Origin: Coniochaeta sp. PMI_546
Taxonomy: Eukaryota; Ascomycota; Sordariomycetes; Coniochaetales; Coniochaetaceae
Length of the DNA: 64,000 nt
Reading direction: 5' to 3'
Assembly (NCBI GenBank): GCA_021432605.1
Contig: MU271152.1
Location: 558,001-622,000, forward strand
Below the pieces are notes generated by a model. The model was not told the DNA's origin and did not search any database. It was given only the letters and a program-made list of their open reading frames with translations. The translations under genes were made by a program, and so were the position numbers. Below, one piece after another: positions 1-11,944 of the stretch (positions within the stretch are counted from its first letter, which is position 1; each line of letters begins with the position of its first letter).

Positions 1-792
1 TATATGGTAGGTTGTCTACCTCAGCTCGTTTAAGCAATTTATTATTTGCTTGGAGGAGCATTGATGAAGCGGGTGTGTCAACTGATATTTTCCTGTGAGG
101 ATTGAATCGTCTCATTTACCTCCTGACGTGGTGAGGGCGCCTCGTGGTTGTATCATCATCCGTCGTTCCTTATTGATATCGCCGTATCAAACTCTTGTTG
201 AGGTATCGCCGCCTTGTTGTGTTATCCTGGTGTCATCATGTCTTCGTCTCATCGTGACAGCCATCAACGAAGCAAGCCCCTCCACCTCCCCTAGATCTGT
301 ACCTCAAGCCACTGTGAAATGACAGTCAGCCTTACATGCATGGTGTAGATGCCGAGATATCCCAGCGCACTGGGTCCTCCCGCAGAAAATCGGTGAGGAC
401 TTTTTGTCCCGCCGACCAGGGTTGCAATGGCCTGCTGACATGGTGTGAAGGCGTGGGCGGAGATCCCTGCGATAATGCATGACAGCCACCAAAAACGTCC
501 GCGAACCGCTATTTTTACTCGGTATCCGGCAGCTTCTATGTCTCTTGGCGTTATTTTAAGCAGCGATGGTTCCCTCGGCTTCATCACGGTTCGACTCCCT
601 GGCAACATCAGGCAACACAATAGACATAATACACGAGTATATCACCGGCGAGATCATCGGTGCTTTTCTCTTGCCAGACTTAAAGTGTTACCATGTAGAT
701 ACGCCGTTTACCATCGGCACTCTCGGCGAACAAAACAGTGATTATTAGATCGCTCGTTTGTCAGTGACCGTAGCCGAAATACAACGTTCAAT
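1..792. other. Gene-free left edge and upstream region of the Clr5 gene
   Basis: No reading frame here has a recognisable domain, splice pattern or long coding run. The sequence is of mixed composition and presumably holds the promoter and leader of the gene starting at 793. I see no tRNA, repeat array or transposon end. A gene ending left of the window could have its 3' untranslated region here, but nothing shows it. Confidence 0.6.
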
Positions 793-2397
793 ATGGCGAC
801 CGTCGAGTCGAAGAAGAAATGGGCGACACCGCAGGATTGGGCGGACCATAAGCAGACTATCATCAGTCTCTACCAAGACAAAGAACTAGATGAAGTTATG
901 GAGATAATGGAGCGGGAGCATGGGTTTTACTCCACGTAAGTGCTTGAATCAGAAGGCTCGTCCAAGTGAACGTGTACTCACCCGTCTCGGACCAGGAAGA
1001 AGATCTACAAAACCAAGATCAAAGAATGGGACGTCGGCAAGCGCCTGAACGACGACGACATCCTCGCCATCCTGCACCTACGCGCCCAGCGCGAAGCGGC
1101 CTCGAAAGAGTCCGAGTTTTGGATCATGGGCAGGCGCGTCAACGAGTCCAACATCCAGCGCTATCTCAAGCGGAAGCCGCAACTGCTCGCACGCTATCGT
1201 CGTGGCCACCGGCCGCAGAACCCGCACGAGTTCACACGCCTCGTTTGCGTGACGCCGCCTCCGCCTCCCGATGCGGTCTGGAGGCTGCCGGGAACGCTTG
1301 GAGAGGTGGAGTTCATCCTTGCCGACTGTAGAGATTACTTCCGGTCTTCGTGGGACTCGGGAGATTGGAAGGTCGATGAAGATGGGCTCGTGATGAGTGT
1401 TCGAGCGGGGCGCAAGGGCACAGAGATTACGGATGATGTCGTCTCCAAGTTTTTTACTGCGGCCGACCTGCTATACCGGTCGAATTTCCCGGGTGCTTTC
1501 AAGGTCCTTGACCTGGCGTTCCGGGAGACTGGCGAAATAGTCTCGCTCAACGTCCCGAGGTTGCTGTCGCTGCTGCTGATCGTCTTCGAGCGGCTCGCCC
1601 GCCGGGGACAGAAAGATACGCTGAACATCCTCCGGAAGTATATACACAGCCAAGCCGATGTCATTGGCGACGGCAACAGAAAACTGCCCGCGGTGCTTAA
1701 ACGATTCAGCACGCTGGATATCGACAAATACGACGACGTGTTTCCGAGGGTCTACGGTCTGATGATCGAGCAATCGGACGACATGTTTGGACCGGGCAGC
1801 AACCTCTCGCTAGAGATATACTGGCACATGTTCGGCTCCTACGTCATGCGCGAGGACGCGGTGGGCCAGGTACGCAGTCTGAAAAAGGAGCTGGACAAGA
1901 TCCGGCCCGACGTCGGACCTCATCCATGGGTGCTACGGCACCAGCGGCTGTACGCGTGGAAGATCAGCCAGATGAAACGCGACCAGGGCAAGTTCGACGA
2001 GGCGCAGGAGGCGTTGAGGTCTGTGGAGCACACGTACGACGACGTCTCGCAGTCGCTGGACGCCTCGCGACACTGGGGATTTGCGGCCATGGTCGAGATC
2101 AGGCGGGGGGATATGGCTGCCGCGGAGAAGTTCTTTCGGTTGGCGGTCAAGATGGCCATGAATACTAGCGACGAGGACGCGGTGCAGTATAGTATGTTCA
2201 AGCTCACTGATGTGCTGGACAAGATGGGCCGGACGGAAGAGGCGGAGAAGATTAGAGAGTATGGGAGGAATAGGATTGCGGAGATTACGGCGCAGGTGCA
2301 GTGGAATTGGGATGAGTTCCAGGCTAGGACTGCGGTTGAGCCGGTTACTATTCCTTCTCCTGAGGTTGATGGCGCGACTGCGACTGCGACTTTTTGA
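793..2397 (+). CDS. Clr5-domain protein with TPR-like C-terminal half
   Basis: Two exons, 793-935 and 996-2397, joined across a 60-bp GTAAGT...CAG intron, give 514 residues. The N-terminus (about residues 10-65) has the fungal Clr5 signature: W-x(2)-HK near the start, then LY..KEL..VM..M...HGF..T...YK..IK.W. Clr5 domains resemble DNA-binding or adaptor modules and occur at the N-terminus of many uncharacterised fungal proteins. The rest is helical. Around residues 340-460 there are TPR-like stretches (QGKFDEAQEAL, RGDMAAAEKFF), which suggests protein-protein contacts. The start was chosen because the small first exon completes the Clr5 domain; an ATG at 1126 alone would cut it in half. The tail is low complexity. 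The neighbours give no functional clue. The family call is firm; the cellular role is unknown. Confidence 0.85.
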
Positions 2398-5300
2398 GTC
2401 CAATGACAATTGATTGTGAAAACACTAGTGCAGGCGTTATTGATCGAGAGAACAGGAAGTCACTTGTCCAAATATCCATCAGCATAGGGGACTGCAATCA
2501 AAGTACCAGAAAAAGAGTGAGTGCTGCTCGCGCGTCTTAATGCCTCGAGTCAAAGTGCATGACGTGACGTCGAGAATGTCATAAATGACGTGTTTTTTTT
2601 AAACATTGTGAAGTTTATTTTGAGGAAGAGCTGAAGAAGAGCGGGAGCGGGAGAGGCTGCAACTCTAAATAGGGTGCGGGCACTAGGCTGTCAGAGCATC
2701 GTGAAGATGGCTGCAGGTCTCCCGAGAAGTTTTTGACTAGTGTGGAAGGGGTCCAAGCTTCCCGTGTCGCATCGTGAAGATTTGGGTGGTGGCGAATTTT
2801 GAAGTTATCGTGAGATCCTGGGGTACATCAGGAACCGTTAGCGTGGCCTAGGCAGTCTCGTCGCTTCTATCCGCCCCGCTGGGATTGAACAGGCTGGGCC
2901 TTTCTCCAAAGGCATACTGGCGGCAGCTCTTTGCAGAGACGTTGATCCAGGTAACCCTTGATCACTCAAGCGTCGGTAAAGAGCTCTGAGTGTATCAAGG
3001 TGGTCAATCACCACCATGGTGCAAGTCTGGGGCGACAACGACTGAATTGGAACTCGTTCCATGTTCAGATGGCCTTCACGATGGCATCAACAGAATCAGA
3101 CCCCCACGGGGTGGTGGGGCCCACAAGATGTTCTGGAAACTTAATTCCTCCCACCCCTGTCATTTCACAACGTCAATCCTCAACTTTTTGAATTGATATC
3201 TCGATCACCAGGAGCTGTCGAAGCGTTAATGGACATGAGAACATGACATTGACCGCACATTGAAGGTTCCTGAGGCCGGAGAGAAAGCTCCCGAAGTGGA
3301 ACTTGAAGGAAATCTCAACAGAAATTCCTCAGAGGGAAAGAGCAGAGCTTCGAGGGCTCCTTCCTCCATCTGCGGGATCACTTGCCTCAATAGTTGAACA
3401 TCTGGAGAAACGAGACGAAACCTCTCCATTTGGGACGCGTAACAAGCTCTCAAAACAATGGAGAAACTACTGTCGAACTAGCTCGAGATGTCTGGCTGAA
3501 TTTCCGATCGACGCAAGAGTTTTCTCTGCTCCTCCCCTACTTCCCTCCGGTGCTCCCACCGCAGCCCCGTCTACATATCATACATAGTATTACGGCAGCC
3601 GGTGCCGGACCCGCCACCTATGCTGTCCAAGCTTGGGTATGGCAACAGATAACGTCAACTTTACGCATCATCTGACACCTCTCGGCTGCCCCTAGAGCAG
3701 ATTGGGAACGACGACCTGTCTGAACGCTTTCGGACTGGGCCACCGGGGAAATACTCGTTGCGCTGGAATTGATGTGGATAAGCGGCAGGAATGGTAACAA
3801 GGACAAGAATAGTCTCGCTACTCATACTCAACCTTGCGTCATGGACCACATCGAGATGTCTAAATCTGCGTAATGCCAAGATACTCATGGATGAGTGTGA
3901 TACCTGATGCTCTCATCGAGCTGAGCAGATCATCTTGGTGCTGGAGACTGCGGATGAAAAGCTGTCGGCTCTCTTGTCCGTGCTGCCACTACCGCCTGCA
4001 GGCTCTGGACTCTCCCAGCTAAACCACCTACCTGGCCTTAGTCCCGAACGGCACAAGTTGTTCACCGCATGTTTCCCCTATCCATCAGGCTGGGGTACTC
4101 GGTCACGGAAATAGCTTCATGTCTAGCATGGCCCGCGTGAGGGAACATAAAAAATAACGGCGTTCTCCAGATATAGCCCCCCCACCATCAGGAATCGCTA
4201 GTGTCGTTGCGCTAGCGAAGCCGCGAAGGCAAACCGGTCCACATTCGATGGTACACGAGAGTCGGCATACTCCACAGTCGTTGTTGTTGCACTGCATGAA
4301 GGCCAGGTACATCTTACTCTGGACAGGAGAGCTGGGGAGCTACCCCTGCTTGACTTACTGTGGTAAGCCAACGTTGGCATGAGGCTCGAGAGGCTCGATG
4401 CGCACGGTTTGAGACGGTTTACTGACTACCTTATCAACGGGGTTCTCAACATCAGCAGGATCTCCCCTTGTCCACAAGCCCTGTGCTCCGAATGTTGTTA
4501 TCTTGCGACCAAGGCAGAGCATGGCACGACATGTCCATAAATGATCATGAGGCTTCCAGAATGCGTAGATTGGCCAAAGCTACATGAGGAAGCAACCTCA
4601 GCGAACACCGTGCAGAGTATTCTGTGCATTTCGAGGGTCAGTGCAACGGTTCGTCTTTTTTCTCGGAGAAATCATCAATCTTGGGGCAGTTACTACGATC
4701 CAATCGAGTTTATGTGACAGCGCAAATCCCCGACATCTACAGCCGCCAGCCTTACTCCCCACCCCTCCATTGGGAAGCTGCATGCCGACTTCCAAAAAAC
4801 ACCATGGTCGACAAATTACTGGTGGTCCGGTGACAGGATCTTAATCCCAGCGACACCGTCAGAGTTCAGGTTCCACTGCGTAGCAACTCGGAGAGAAAGT
4901 GGAAGTATCTCGACTAGTGGGTGCAAGAAGTTGACTCAGAATCTAAGCTTCAGGACAATCCCATAATACCATCAGAGGCCGAAGAACTTGACAAGAAGTC
5001 TCGGGATTCCACCACGATAAGGGTGTGTACACATCTCGAGTTCCAGTTGCACAATCGCCCTGTTGATCTTCACTTATACCTGTGCGTGGACGTGTACATA
5101 GCGACTAGGGTCGGCCAGCATACGTGCTTCGAACGAACCATATGGTATGTACATAAAGACCCATGGTACCTCAGACATGGCCACAACGATGGTGCGGCCG
5201 TACCTCGTTCCTGTTCTCTCGAAAGATACCATCTCGATATTATCGACTTATTTGAGGGGCAGCGGGAACGCCATTGAGGGGTACATCCCTCCCGTTGCCC

Positions 5301-6230
5301 TGCTTGCCAGGAAGTGCAGGATTGCTCGCAAGGAAGTGGTGTGGTGAATTTGCCGCACTTTTCGTCGACTCCGACCTGCTCTGCTTGTTGGAACTGTTCT
5401 GGACCAAAAGCTTATTCGCATCGCGTTGCAGTGACTTGCATGCTCCATCTAACCGGGACTTGCGGACTGTTTGAATACGACAAGGATCGGCATGCCAGCA
5501 GGGAAAAGGGCCCATCTCGACTTGCCACAACCTCCACACCCTCCACACTGTCCACATCTCCAGTCTTTCAGGCCTGTCTAGCCGAGAAGCTACGCCTCGG
5601 TTTTGGCGTTGTAGCGTAGTCGTGGTGACCTGGTTGATATCCTCGAGTTAGCAAAGTCCCCTTGACAGGATTTTTTTCTGCAACTTTGCCTCACCACCCG
5701 CTCGTACCTCGAATATATAACCTGCCCCCTTCTCGCCCTGGGCTGTGAGCTTTTCTGTCAACAAGCAGTTTTGCAGTCGCTATTGAGGAGCCCAGGCACT
5801 TTTGACGTGCCTTGAGATTTCAACCTTTATCCATTCACTTATCACTTTGTCACTTACACGCCAAACCTGCCAGCCTCACAACAGGTAGCAACGTCTCCCT
5901 CTGAGTCTTGGTCGTCTTTCCAATCAGAAGCATACCTGTCCTGCACTCTCTTGAAAGAAGAGCAATAAGCAGCTTCAACTACCCCGCGCATATCTATTCC
6001 CAGAACCACGTCTTACGTGCAGCCGATCTTGCGCCACCTCCTGACCAGTGTCTGTGAAAGCCAATTGTAAGACTCTCGTTACGGAAATTGCAACCATCTC
6101 TTCAGAGAGGGACGATCGTTTGTAGAGCAGACAAAAGGACTTCTTGCTCCTCTCTCGACCACCGTCCTTTTGCCTTTCTCAGCGCCTTCCTGCCGCGCAC
6201 CACATACACAACATCACAGTAGCCGTCAAG
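2398..6230. other. Long gene-free stretch with the dehydrogenase promoter at its right end
   Basis: About 3.8 kb with only short scattered frames in all six readings and no recognisable protein. Just after the Clr5 gene there are three TGACGT motifs (2560-2565, 2565-2570, 2586-2591), candidate bZIP (CREB/ATF-type) half sites. The last 500 bp hold a TATA-like element and a pyrimidine-rich leader for the gene at 6231. No terminal repeats or transposase fragments were seen, and the composition is not AT-extreme. Confidence 0.5.
5714..5720 (+). promoter_or_regulatory. TATA-like element upstream of the mitochondrial SDR gene
   Basis: TATATAA lies about 510 bp before the ATG at 6231 and is followed by a long CT- and CA-rich leader, a usual pattern for strongly expressed filamentous-fungal genes. 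The leader may be spliced or have several start points. Inference from motif and spacing only. Confidence 0.35.
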
Positions 6231-7399
6231 ATGGCCAGTGCACGTTCAGCCCTCCGCATGACCAGCCGACTGGCTGCCATGCCACGGCCCGCCGCCACCC
6301 GCGCGATGCCGGCATTCGCCCAGCGGGCTTTCCTCTCTGGGTCTACCGCACCACGGAAGTCAGAGGTGATCAAGGAGACTGAGATCCCCGTGTCTGTCTA
6401 CACACCAGACGCTAAGGGCGTCCACCAGGCCAGCTCGGATCACAGCAGCATCCCCGTCCGCCGGAACCCCCAAGGTCCTCCACCTGCCGTTGAGGAGGAG
6501 CCCATGAAGACCATCACTCCTCTCACAAATGAGACCTACTCCAAGATGCCCGCAACCATGCAAAAGATGTCCGTCAAGGACAAGGTCATCATAATCACAG
6601 GGTAAGTCTGACACGACCAGACCAATGAAACCACTCGTGCCAAGAATGATCAACTAACGAACTTCACAGAGGTGCCCGTGGTCTTGGAAACTACATGGCC
6701 CGCGCCTGCGCTGAGGCTGGCGCCAAGGCGATCATCATCTTCGATGCCAACCAAGAGTTGGGCGATCAGGCCGCCGCCGAGCTCTACGAGGCCTGCGGCC
6801 TGCCCGTAGTCTTCTACAAGGTCGACGTCAGGGACGGCAGCGCCATCAACACGGCCGTGGAGAACGTAGTCGAGAAGTTCGGCGCCCCCGACGTCCTCGT
6901 CAACTCGGCCGGCATCGCCGACTCCAACATCCCCGCCGAGACGTACGACCCGGCCATGTTCCGCCGCCTGATCGACATCAACCTCACCGGCTCCTTCCTC
7001 ATGGCGCAGGCCGTGGGCCGCTCCATGATCGCCGCCGGCAAGCCGGGCTCCATCATCCTCGTCGCCTCCATGAGCGGCAGCATCGTCAACTACCCGCAGG
7101 AGCAGTCGTGCTACAACGCCTCAAAGGCCGGAGTCATCCAGTTCGGTAAGTCGCTGGCCGCCGAGTGGGCAAAGTACGGCATCCGCGTCAACTGCATCTC
7201 GCCCGGCTACATGGACACGGCCCTCAACAAGGTCCCCGCCCTCGACGCCCAGAAGAAGATCTGGAAGAGCCTCACCCCGCAGAACCGCCTGGGCGCCGTC
7301 GACGACCTCAACGGCCTCTGCGTCTTCCTCGCCTCTGACGCCTCTGGCTTCATGACGGGCTCGAACGTCCTTATTGATGGTGGATACACTCTTTACTGA
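6231..7399 (+). CDS. Mitochondrial short-chain dehydrogenase/reductase (polyol dehydrogenase-like)
   Basis: Two exons, 6231-6601 and 6670-7399 (68-bp intron), encode 366 residues. Residues 1-45 are rich in Ala, Arg and Ser, lack acidic residues and look like a mitochondrial presequence. The classical SDR fold follows: cofactor motif TGGARGLG formed across the splice junction, NSAG, catalytic Ser in VASMSGS and YNASK, then ISPGYMDT and a C-terminal GSNVLIDGGYTLY. The sequence resembles the NAD(P)-dependent D-arabinitol 2-dehydrogenase/sorbose reductase group, so a sugar-alcohol or ketose substrate is likely; this is inferred from family resemblance only. An upstream in-frame TTG at 6144 is not needed: the ATG at 6231 begins the presequence. 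It is convergent with the Ste20 gene. Family certain, substrate uncertain. Confidence 0.9.
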
Positions 7400-8963
7400 G
7401 TGCGTACATACTTGCAACGAAAAAAATGAAAAAGCCTCATGTCTTCGCAGACTTTGAGGATCTGATACCCACGAGTGTTTTACTCTCATGGCATGACATC
7501 GCACGATTTTCCCTCTTGGTCGATAACTTGCGCGGGGGTTTTTCTATAGAAATCTGGGGTTTTGTTGGGGGTTTGGGGGGATGGGGATGATGGGTTTTTT
7601 GTTTTGTATTGTTTCTTCGTTGCACGGTTCATGACGTTCTGCTGGTATGTGGTCACTCCCAGCCGGGATGGATAGAGGAATAGTGGCAGGTTGGTCATAC
7701 CGCCCATTAATATTATACGGAGGGATACCTCCTTGCAAACCTGTATCACCACGTATCCTTTTGGCTGCTTGCTATCTCGTGAGCTTCTCAGAACCATCTC
7801 GTAATCAGTAATAAGACGTTGATGCTTTCACCAGCCAGCGCCGCCCGCCCGCGCGGGCTTTCACATCGAGACCTTTCCGCCCGCTGGCTGGCGTTTTCCC
7901 AGCAAAGTTCAGCTGGATTAGACTTTAACGCCATGCCAAACCACAAAGGCGATGGAGTGTCTCGTCTCAACGCCGTCCAACGTACCTTTAATGCAGGGGC
8001 CTCGATTTAGAGTTCTGCACCAACAACGTAAAAACCAACCAACTTTGATACAGGGGATGGATGCTCAAGAAGCCTCGCTAGCCCGCCTTAGTAAACGATA
8101 CGGTCGATCGTCTTGCAAGAGGGACGTGACGTCTCAATCTGACTCAGAGATCGTCACATACTCTTCAGCATGAGCAGTGAATCAGTGAAGAAAACTACCC
8201 AAGTCAGAGGCTTACTACATAGAGGCTTAGCTAAACTGCACTTCAGTCGGAGATCTTTTGACATTGATTTAGCACCAGCAAGTTCATCCTGGGACTTCTT
8301 TCTCCCCCTGGTGTCCTGTTACACTTCGTTTCGAAGGTTACATATACACAAATTTTGGGACGTGCGACATGAGGTTCCTATATCTGCAGATCGGATAGAG
8401 GTCCCCCCGTTCCATGCTCACTCCAATGGGGAAAACAACCATATTAGGTTCCTCGTAACCAACGTTACCCATCTCAGTGTTCCCAGATACAAACGATGAC
8501 GCCTTTGGTCTGTCCAGGCCGAGGCAAGGGAACCGATCGAAAAGTGAACGAGCCATGTCCAGATGCTCTCTGCCTCTACACAGGCAGCCAGACATAAAGG
8601 CAAGGCCCAAATATAAGAGCAGCTAAACAGGACGGTCTGTCTAGTTAAGCCAGGCTGGGAATCGATGAAAGTTAAAAGGGGGGGGGGGGGGGGACCCAGA
8701 AATAGTGGCTTGAAAGAGGCAAAGCGAAAGAGATAGGCTGGCGAAAATGCTGGCACATGGGTGCAAGAATGTGCAAAGAAGACTTTTTGGTAACTGGATC
8801 CAGATTCTCGTTGATTTTCAACTGCGCTGAAGCTGGGGGAAAATCCTGCGCAACTCGAGAAAAGATGACCAGCTGGAAGGGTATAAGCTGGCGAATTCGC
8901 TTTCTGTGCAAACCGCGCTGAGGGGGGAAAAACAAAACTTGCAGCAAACGCCAAACAAGCCCA
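7400..8963. other. Intergenic region between convergent SDR and STE20-type genes
   Basis: Holds the 3' untranslated regions of both neighbours and no supported gene. Notable points are an uninterrupted run of 16 G at 8678-8693 and a TGACGTC element near 8127-8133. A 178-codon open frame on the minus strand (8418-8954) starts at a non-ATG codon and has no recognisable domain, so it is not called. Confidence 0.55.
8678..8693. repeat. Homopolymer run of 16 G
   Basis: An unbroken run of G flanked by AAAA and ACCC, in the 3' flank of the kinase gene. Such runs are unstable in replication and often miscounted in sequencing, so the length is approximate. Confidence 0.9.
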
Positions 8964-11944
8964 TCATTGTCCCTTCCGGGCTTTCTCCGCTGCACGCGCT
9001 TCTCGTGCTGCCCTCACTAACGGAGACAGCTGGGAGAGGTCGACACATTGCTTCATAAAATCATGCTGGAGAGCTGTCAGCATGGGTCCTTGAGTTGGTC
9101 GGTGTGACAAGAGTATCATAACTTACCCGTAATAGATCATGTGCACTGGCTCGCTTCTCTGGGTCTACTTTGAGCGCAAAGTAGAGGAAGTCCCGGAAGA
9201 CAGGGGACAGGTTTTGCTCGTCCTTGATCTGCGGCGTCCCGTGCGTAGCGATCAGCCACAATGCACGGAGCGGCGACTCTGTCAGATATGGCGGCTCGCC
9301 CTCGATCATCTCGATTGCCATGATGCCCAGTGACCAAATGTCCACCTTACGGCCGTACTCTTTGCGAGTAACCACCTCGGGGGCCATCCAGTAGGGAGTG
9401 CCGACCATCGTCGTCCGCTTGTTCTGGGCCTCGTTGATGGTGGCGCAGAAACCGAAGTCGGCTGAGCACACATGGAGGGTTAGATTATGCCACGGGGTTC
9501 TTGGTCCACGAGAATTGAGTAGCACTTACTGAGCTTGATATTGCCTTCCATGCTGAGAAGGATGTTGTCCGACTTGATATCGCGATGAATAACACCCTTG
9601 GAGTGCAGATGCTGGAGGCCCTTGAGCGTCTCTCTGCATACCGACGCAATCTGGCCTTCGGTCATGATGTTGAAGGTCACAACATCGGTAAGGCTGCCGC
9701 CCTCCATGAACTCCATAACGACCCAGAGCTCGCCACCGCAGAGATAGCTGTCGATGAAATTGACTATATTGGGGTGCGAGCTCTCCTTCATCACCAGGAT
9801 CTCGTTGATAATGAGATCCTTCTTCGGCTGCTGCTCCAGGTTCATCTGTTTGATCGCCACCAGCCTGTTTGTTCCCCTTTCGTGGCCGGTGTAGACACCT
9901 CCGGACGCTCCTTGGCCGATCTTGGTGAAACCACGGTAGATATCTCGCGGGTCTCCCTCGGAACATATCCTCTTCAGGTGCGCAACCACGTCGATCCCAT
10001 TGCTCTGACGGGCGCGGTGCCGAGGTCGAGAACCAGCGGTACCTGGAGCGCCTGCTTGAGGTGGTTGAGCAGGTCGGCTTGATCCGTTCGCTTCGGGCTG
10101 TCGTCCGAATTGGTGTTGCGAACTGGGTGGTGTGGGTTGCTGGCGTTTGCTCTGCTGCCGGCCGAGCTGGCCAGTCATGGCGGCCTGGGCTTGGGCCATT
10201 GCCTGTTCCTGCTGTTGTTGAAGCATTTGCTGCTGATATGCGGCCCCTTGCGCCGTTTGTGATGGAAAGGCTGCAGCAGACTGTTGAGTGGGTGTGTAAG
10301 GAGATGCAGCGGTAGCGCGGGAGTTGGACCTGGATCGGAGCTCTTCCGGCAACAAGGGAGCATTGTCCTTGGGCGGAAGATATGGGCTTGTTGCATCTTC
10401 GCCCGACGGTTGCATGCCAATGCCAGAGTCTTTGTATGGGGGTTGAGGGGCTGCCCTTGTCGGAAGCGAGATGGGCGCCTTGGGTGCCGGACGGCTGGGC
10501 ATCAGGTTGTCTTTCGCCGGTAGCGGACCAGGACCCTTCATTGGTACGGGTGGTGGTGCTCTTGGGTTTTCGAAACTGCCCTCATGGTTGACCTGAGGAA
10601 ACCGCGGACTTGCTGGCGGGCTCACAAGTGGTGACAGAGGGTAGTTCCCTTGCAGCATGCCCGGAGATGGCGACGTAATAGACGATGGCGAGTTTGCACC
10701 CAAGGGCCCCAAGTCGGCTGCTCGGGCATGATCAAACTTCTCTAGCTGCTGATCTTCTTGAGGCTTCTCTGTCGTCTCCTTGTAAAATGTCAACACGTCC
10801 ACTAGAATTTGCGGATGCTCCCTCTTGTCCTTTTCTGTGATGCCACTCTCGCTAATAAGTCGCTGCCATTCTTTGGGCAGACCCTGCACCGGAAAAAGGT
10901 CAGTTATGCTAGTGAGACGAATGGAAGGACGGAGTTCGTTTGGAGACTGACAGTGAATTGACCAGTATTGCTATCATAACCGACATGCGTGACATGGACG
11001 GGGTTCTCCGGGGCAGATATCGTTGGCTTCTTTGGCGAGCTAACCAGACTAGTCATGAAGGTCGAGAAGCCAGACTTCTTCCTGAGCACACCCGCAATCC
11101 TGGGCTCCTTAGCCTCATCGGAGAAGCGCTTGCCGGCGATGTTGGTCCCTGACGACGTGTCTACCCTCGGCGGGTAGGACTTCTCATTCGCCACCGTATC
11201 CGAACTCGACGACTCGCCGCCCGAGTAGCTCGTCGACTGGCGCAGCGACGGCGGGGCCATGACGACCCTGGTGTCGGGACTCGTGTAGGACGGAGGAGGA
11301 GGGGCAGGGCGATAAGGTGCGTATGGATTTGTGGACGATTTTGAGTTTGGAGGGGATGTTGGGGATTTGGTAGCCTCGATACGATTCAAGATGGCGCCGC
11401 CGTCAAAGGGTGCGCCGATGAGCTCTTCCGACGTCTTGGAACTGAGGGGTCGCGAATGAGGAGCGGAGTCGGAATTACGGTCCTTCATGCGGGCGGCAGG
11501 CTGCTGGTGGTGCTGGTGTTGGAGCTGGTGTTGCGAAAAGGACTGCGATGGTGCCGACGCGCTGGGCACGACAAAGTCGCTGGCGGGCAGACTGGGCGAC
11601 GGGTTGGGCAAACGGGTAGCGGAAGGAGGATATCGCGGGGACGAGTTGCTAGACGCGTTAGAGTTTGGAGTCCTGGCTACGGGAGCGCTTGGAGCCCGCC
11701 TCAGACTGGTGGAGCTCCGTTTGCTCTGGATGGAATCGGCGTCAATCCGACCATCGATGCTGAAGGAGCCGCTGTGGTGATGCGGTCCAGCCGGAGGGGG
11801 TTTCTTGGTGAGTTTGCGACGTTGCGAAGTGTGGTTTAGGCTGTTGACGGAGGAAAGTTGTGGTGCCGCGTGTGGTGGTCCAGTAGTAGGAGTAGTAGCA
11901 GTTGGAGGTTGCAGCTGGTGCTCGTTGTTGCCGCCGGTGTCCAT
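8964..11944 (-). CDS. STE20: Ste20-type p21-activated (PAK) protein kinase
   Basis: Four exons on the minus strand (11944-10952, 10883-9530, 9461-9127, 9065-8964) give 927 residues. The first 300 residues are low complexity. A CRIB/p21-Rho-binding segment (about 309-341, [26 protein letters not shown]) spans the first intron and should bind Cdc42/Rac. A Pro- and Gln-rich linker follows, then the kinase domain (about 640-905) with [30 protein letters not shown] (rebuilt across intron 2 as KLTDFGFCA), GTPYWMAPE and DIWSLG. The C-terminus ([11 protein letters not shown]...) fits the conserved tail of Ste20 kinases. No PH domain precedes the CRIB, which argues for the Ste20/Mst20 branch over Cla4/Chm1. 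Expected role: kinase upstream of MAP kinase cascades and polarity. ATG 11944 has A at -3; an in-frame ATG at 11968 is the alternative start. Confidence 0.93.

Noticed and set aside
6144-6230. Upstream extension of the mitochondrial SDR from TTG
   Set aside because: The ATG at 6231 already gives a good presequence, and the extension starts at a non-ATG codon.
2398-6230. RIP-degraded transposon
   Set aside because: The stretch is not strongly AT-biased and has no repeat ends or decayed transposase-like frames visible by eye; a RIP index could not be computed.
8418-8954. 178-codon minus-strand frame after the Ste20-type kinase
   Set aside because: Starts at a non-ATG codon, crosses the G16 run (giving a poly-Pro artefact) and lies in the 3' flank.
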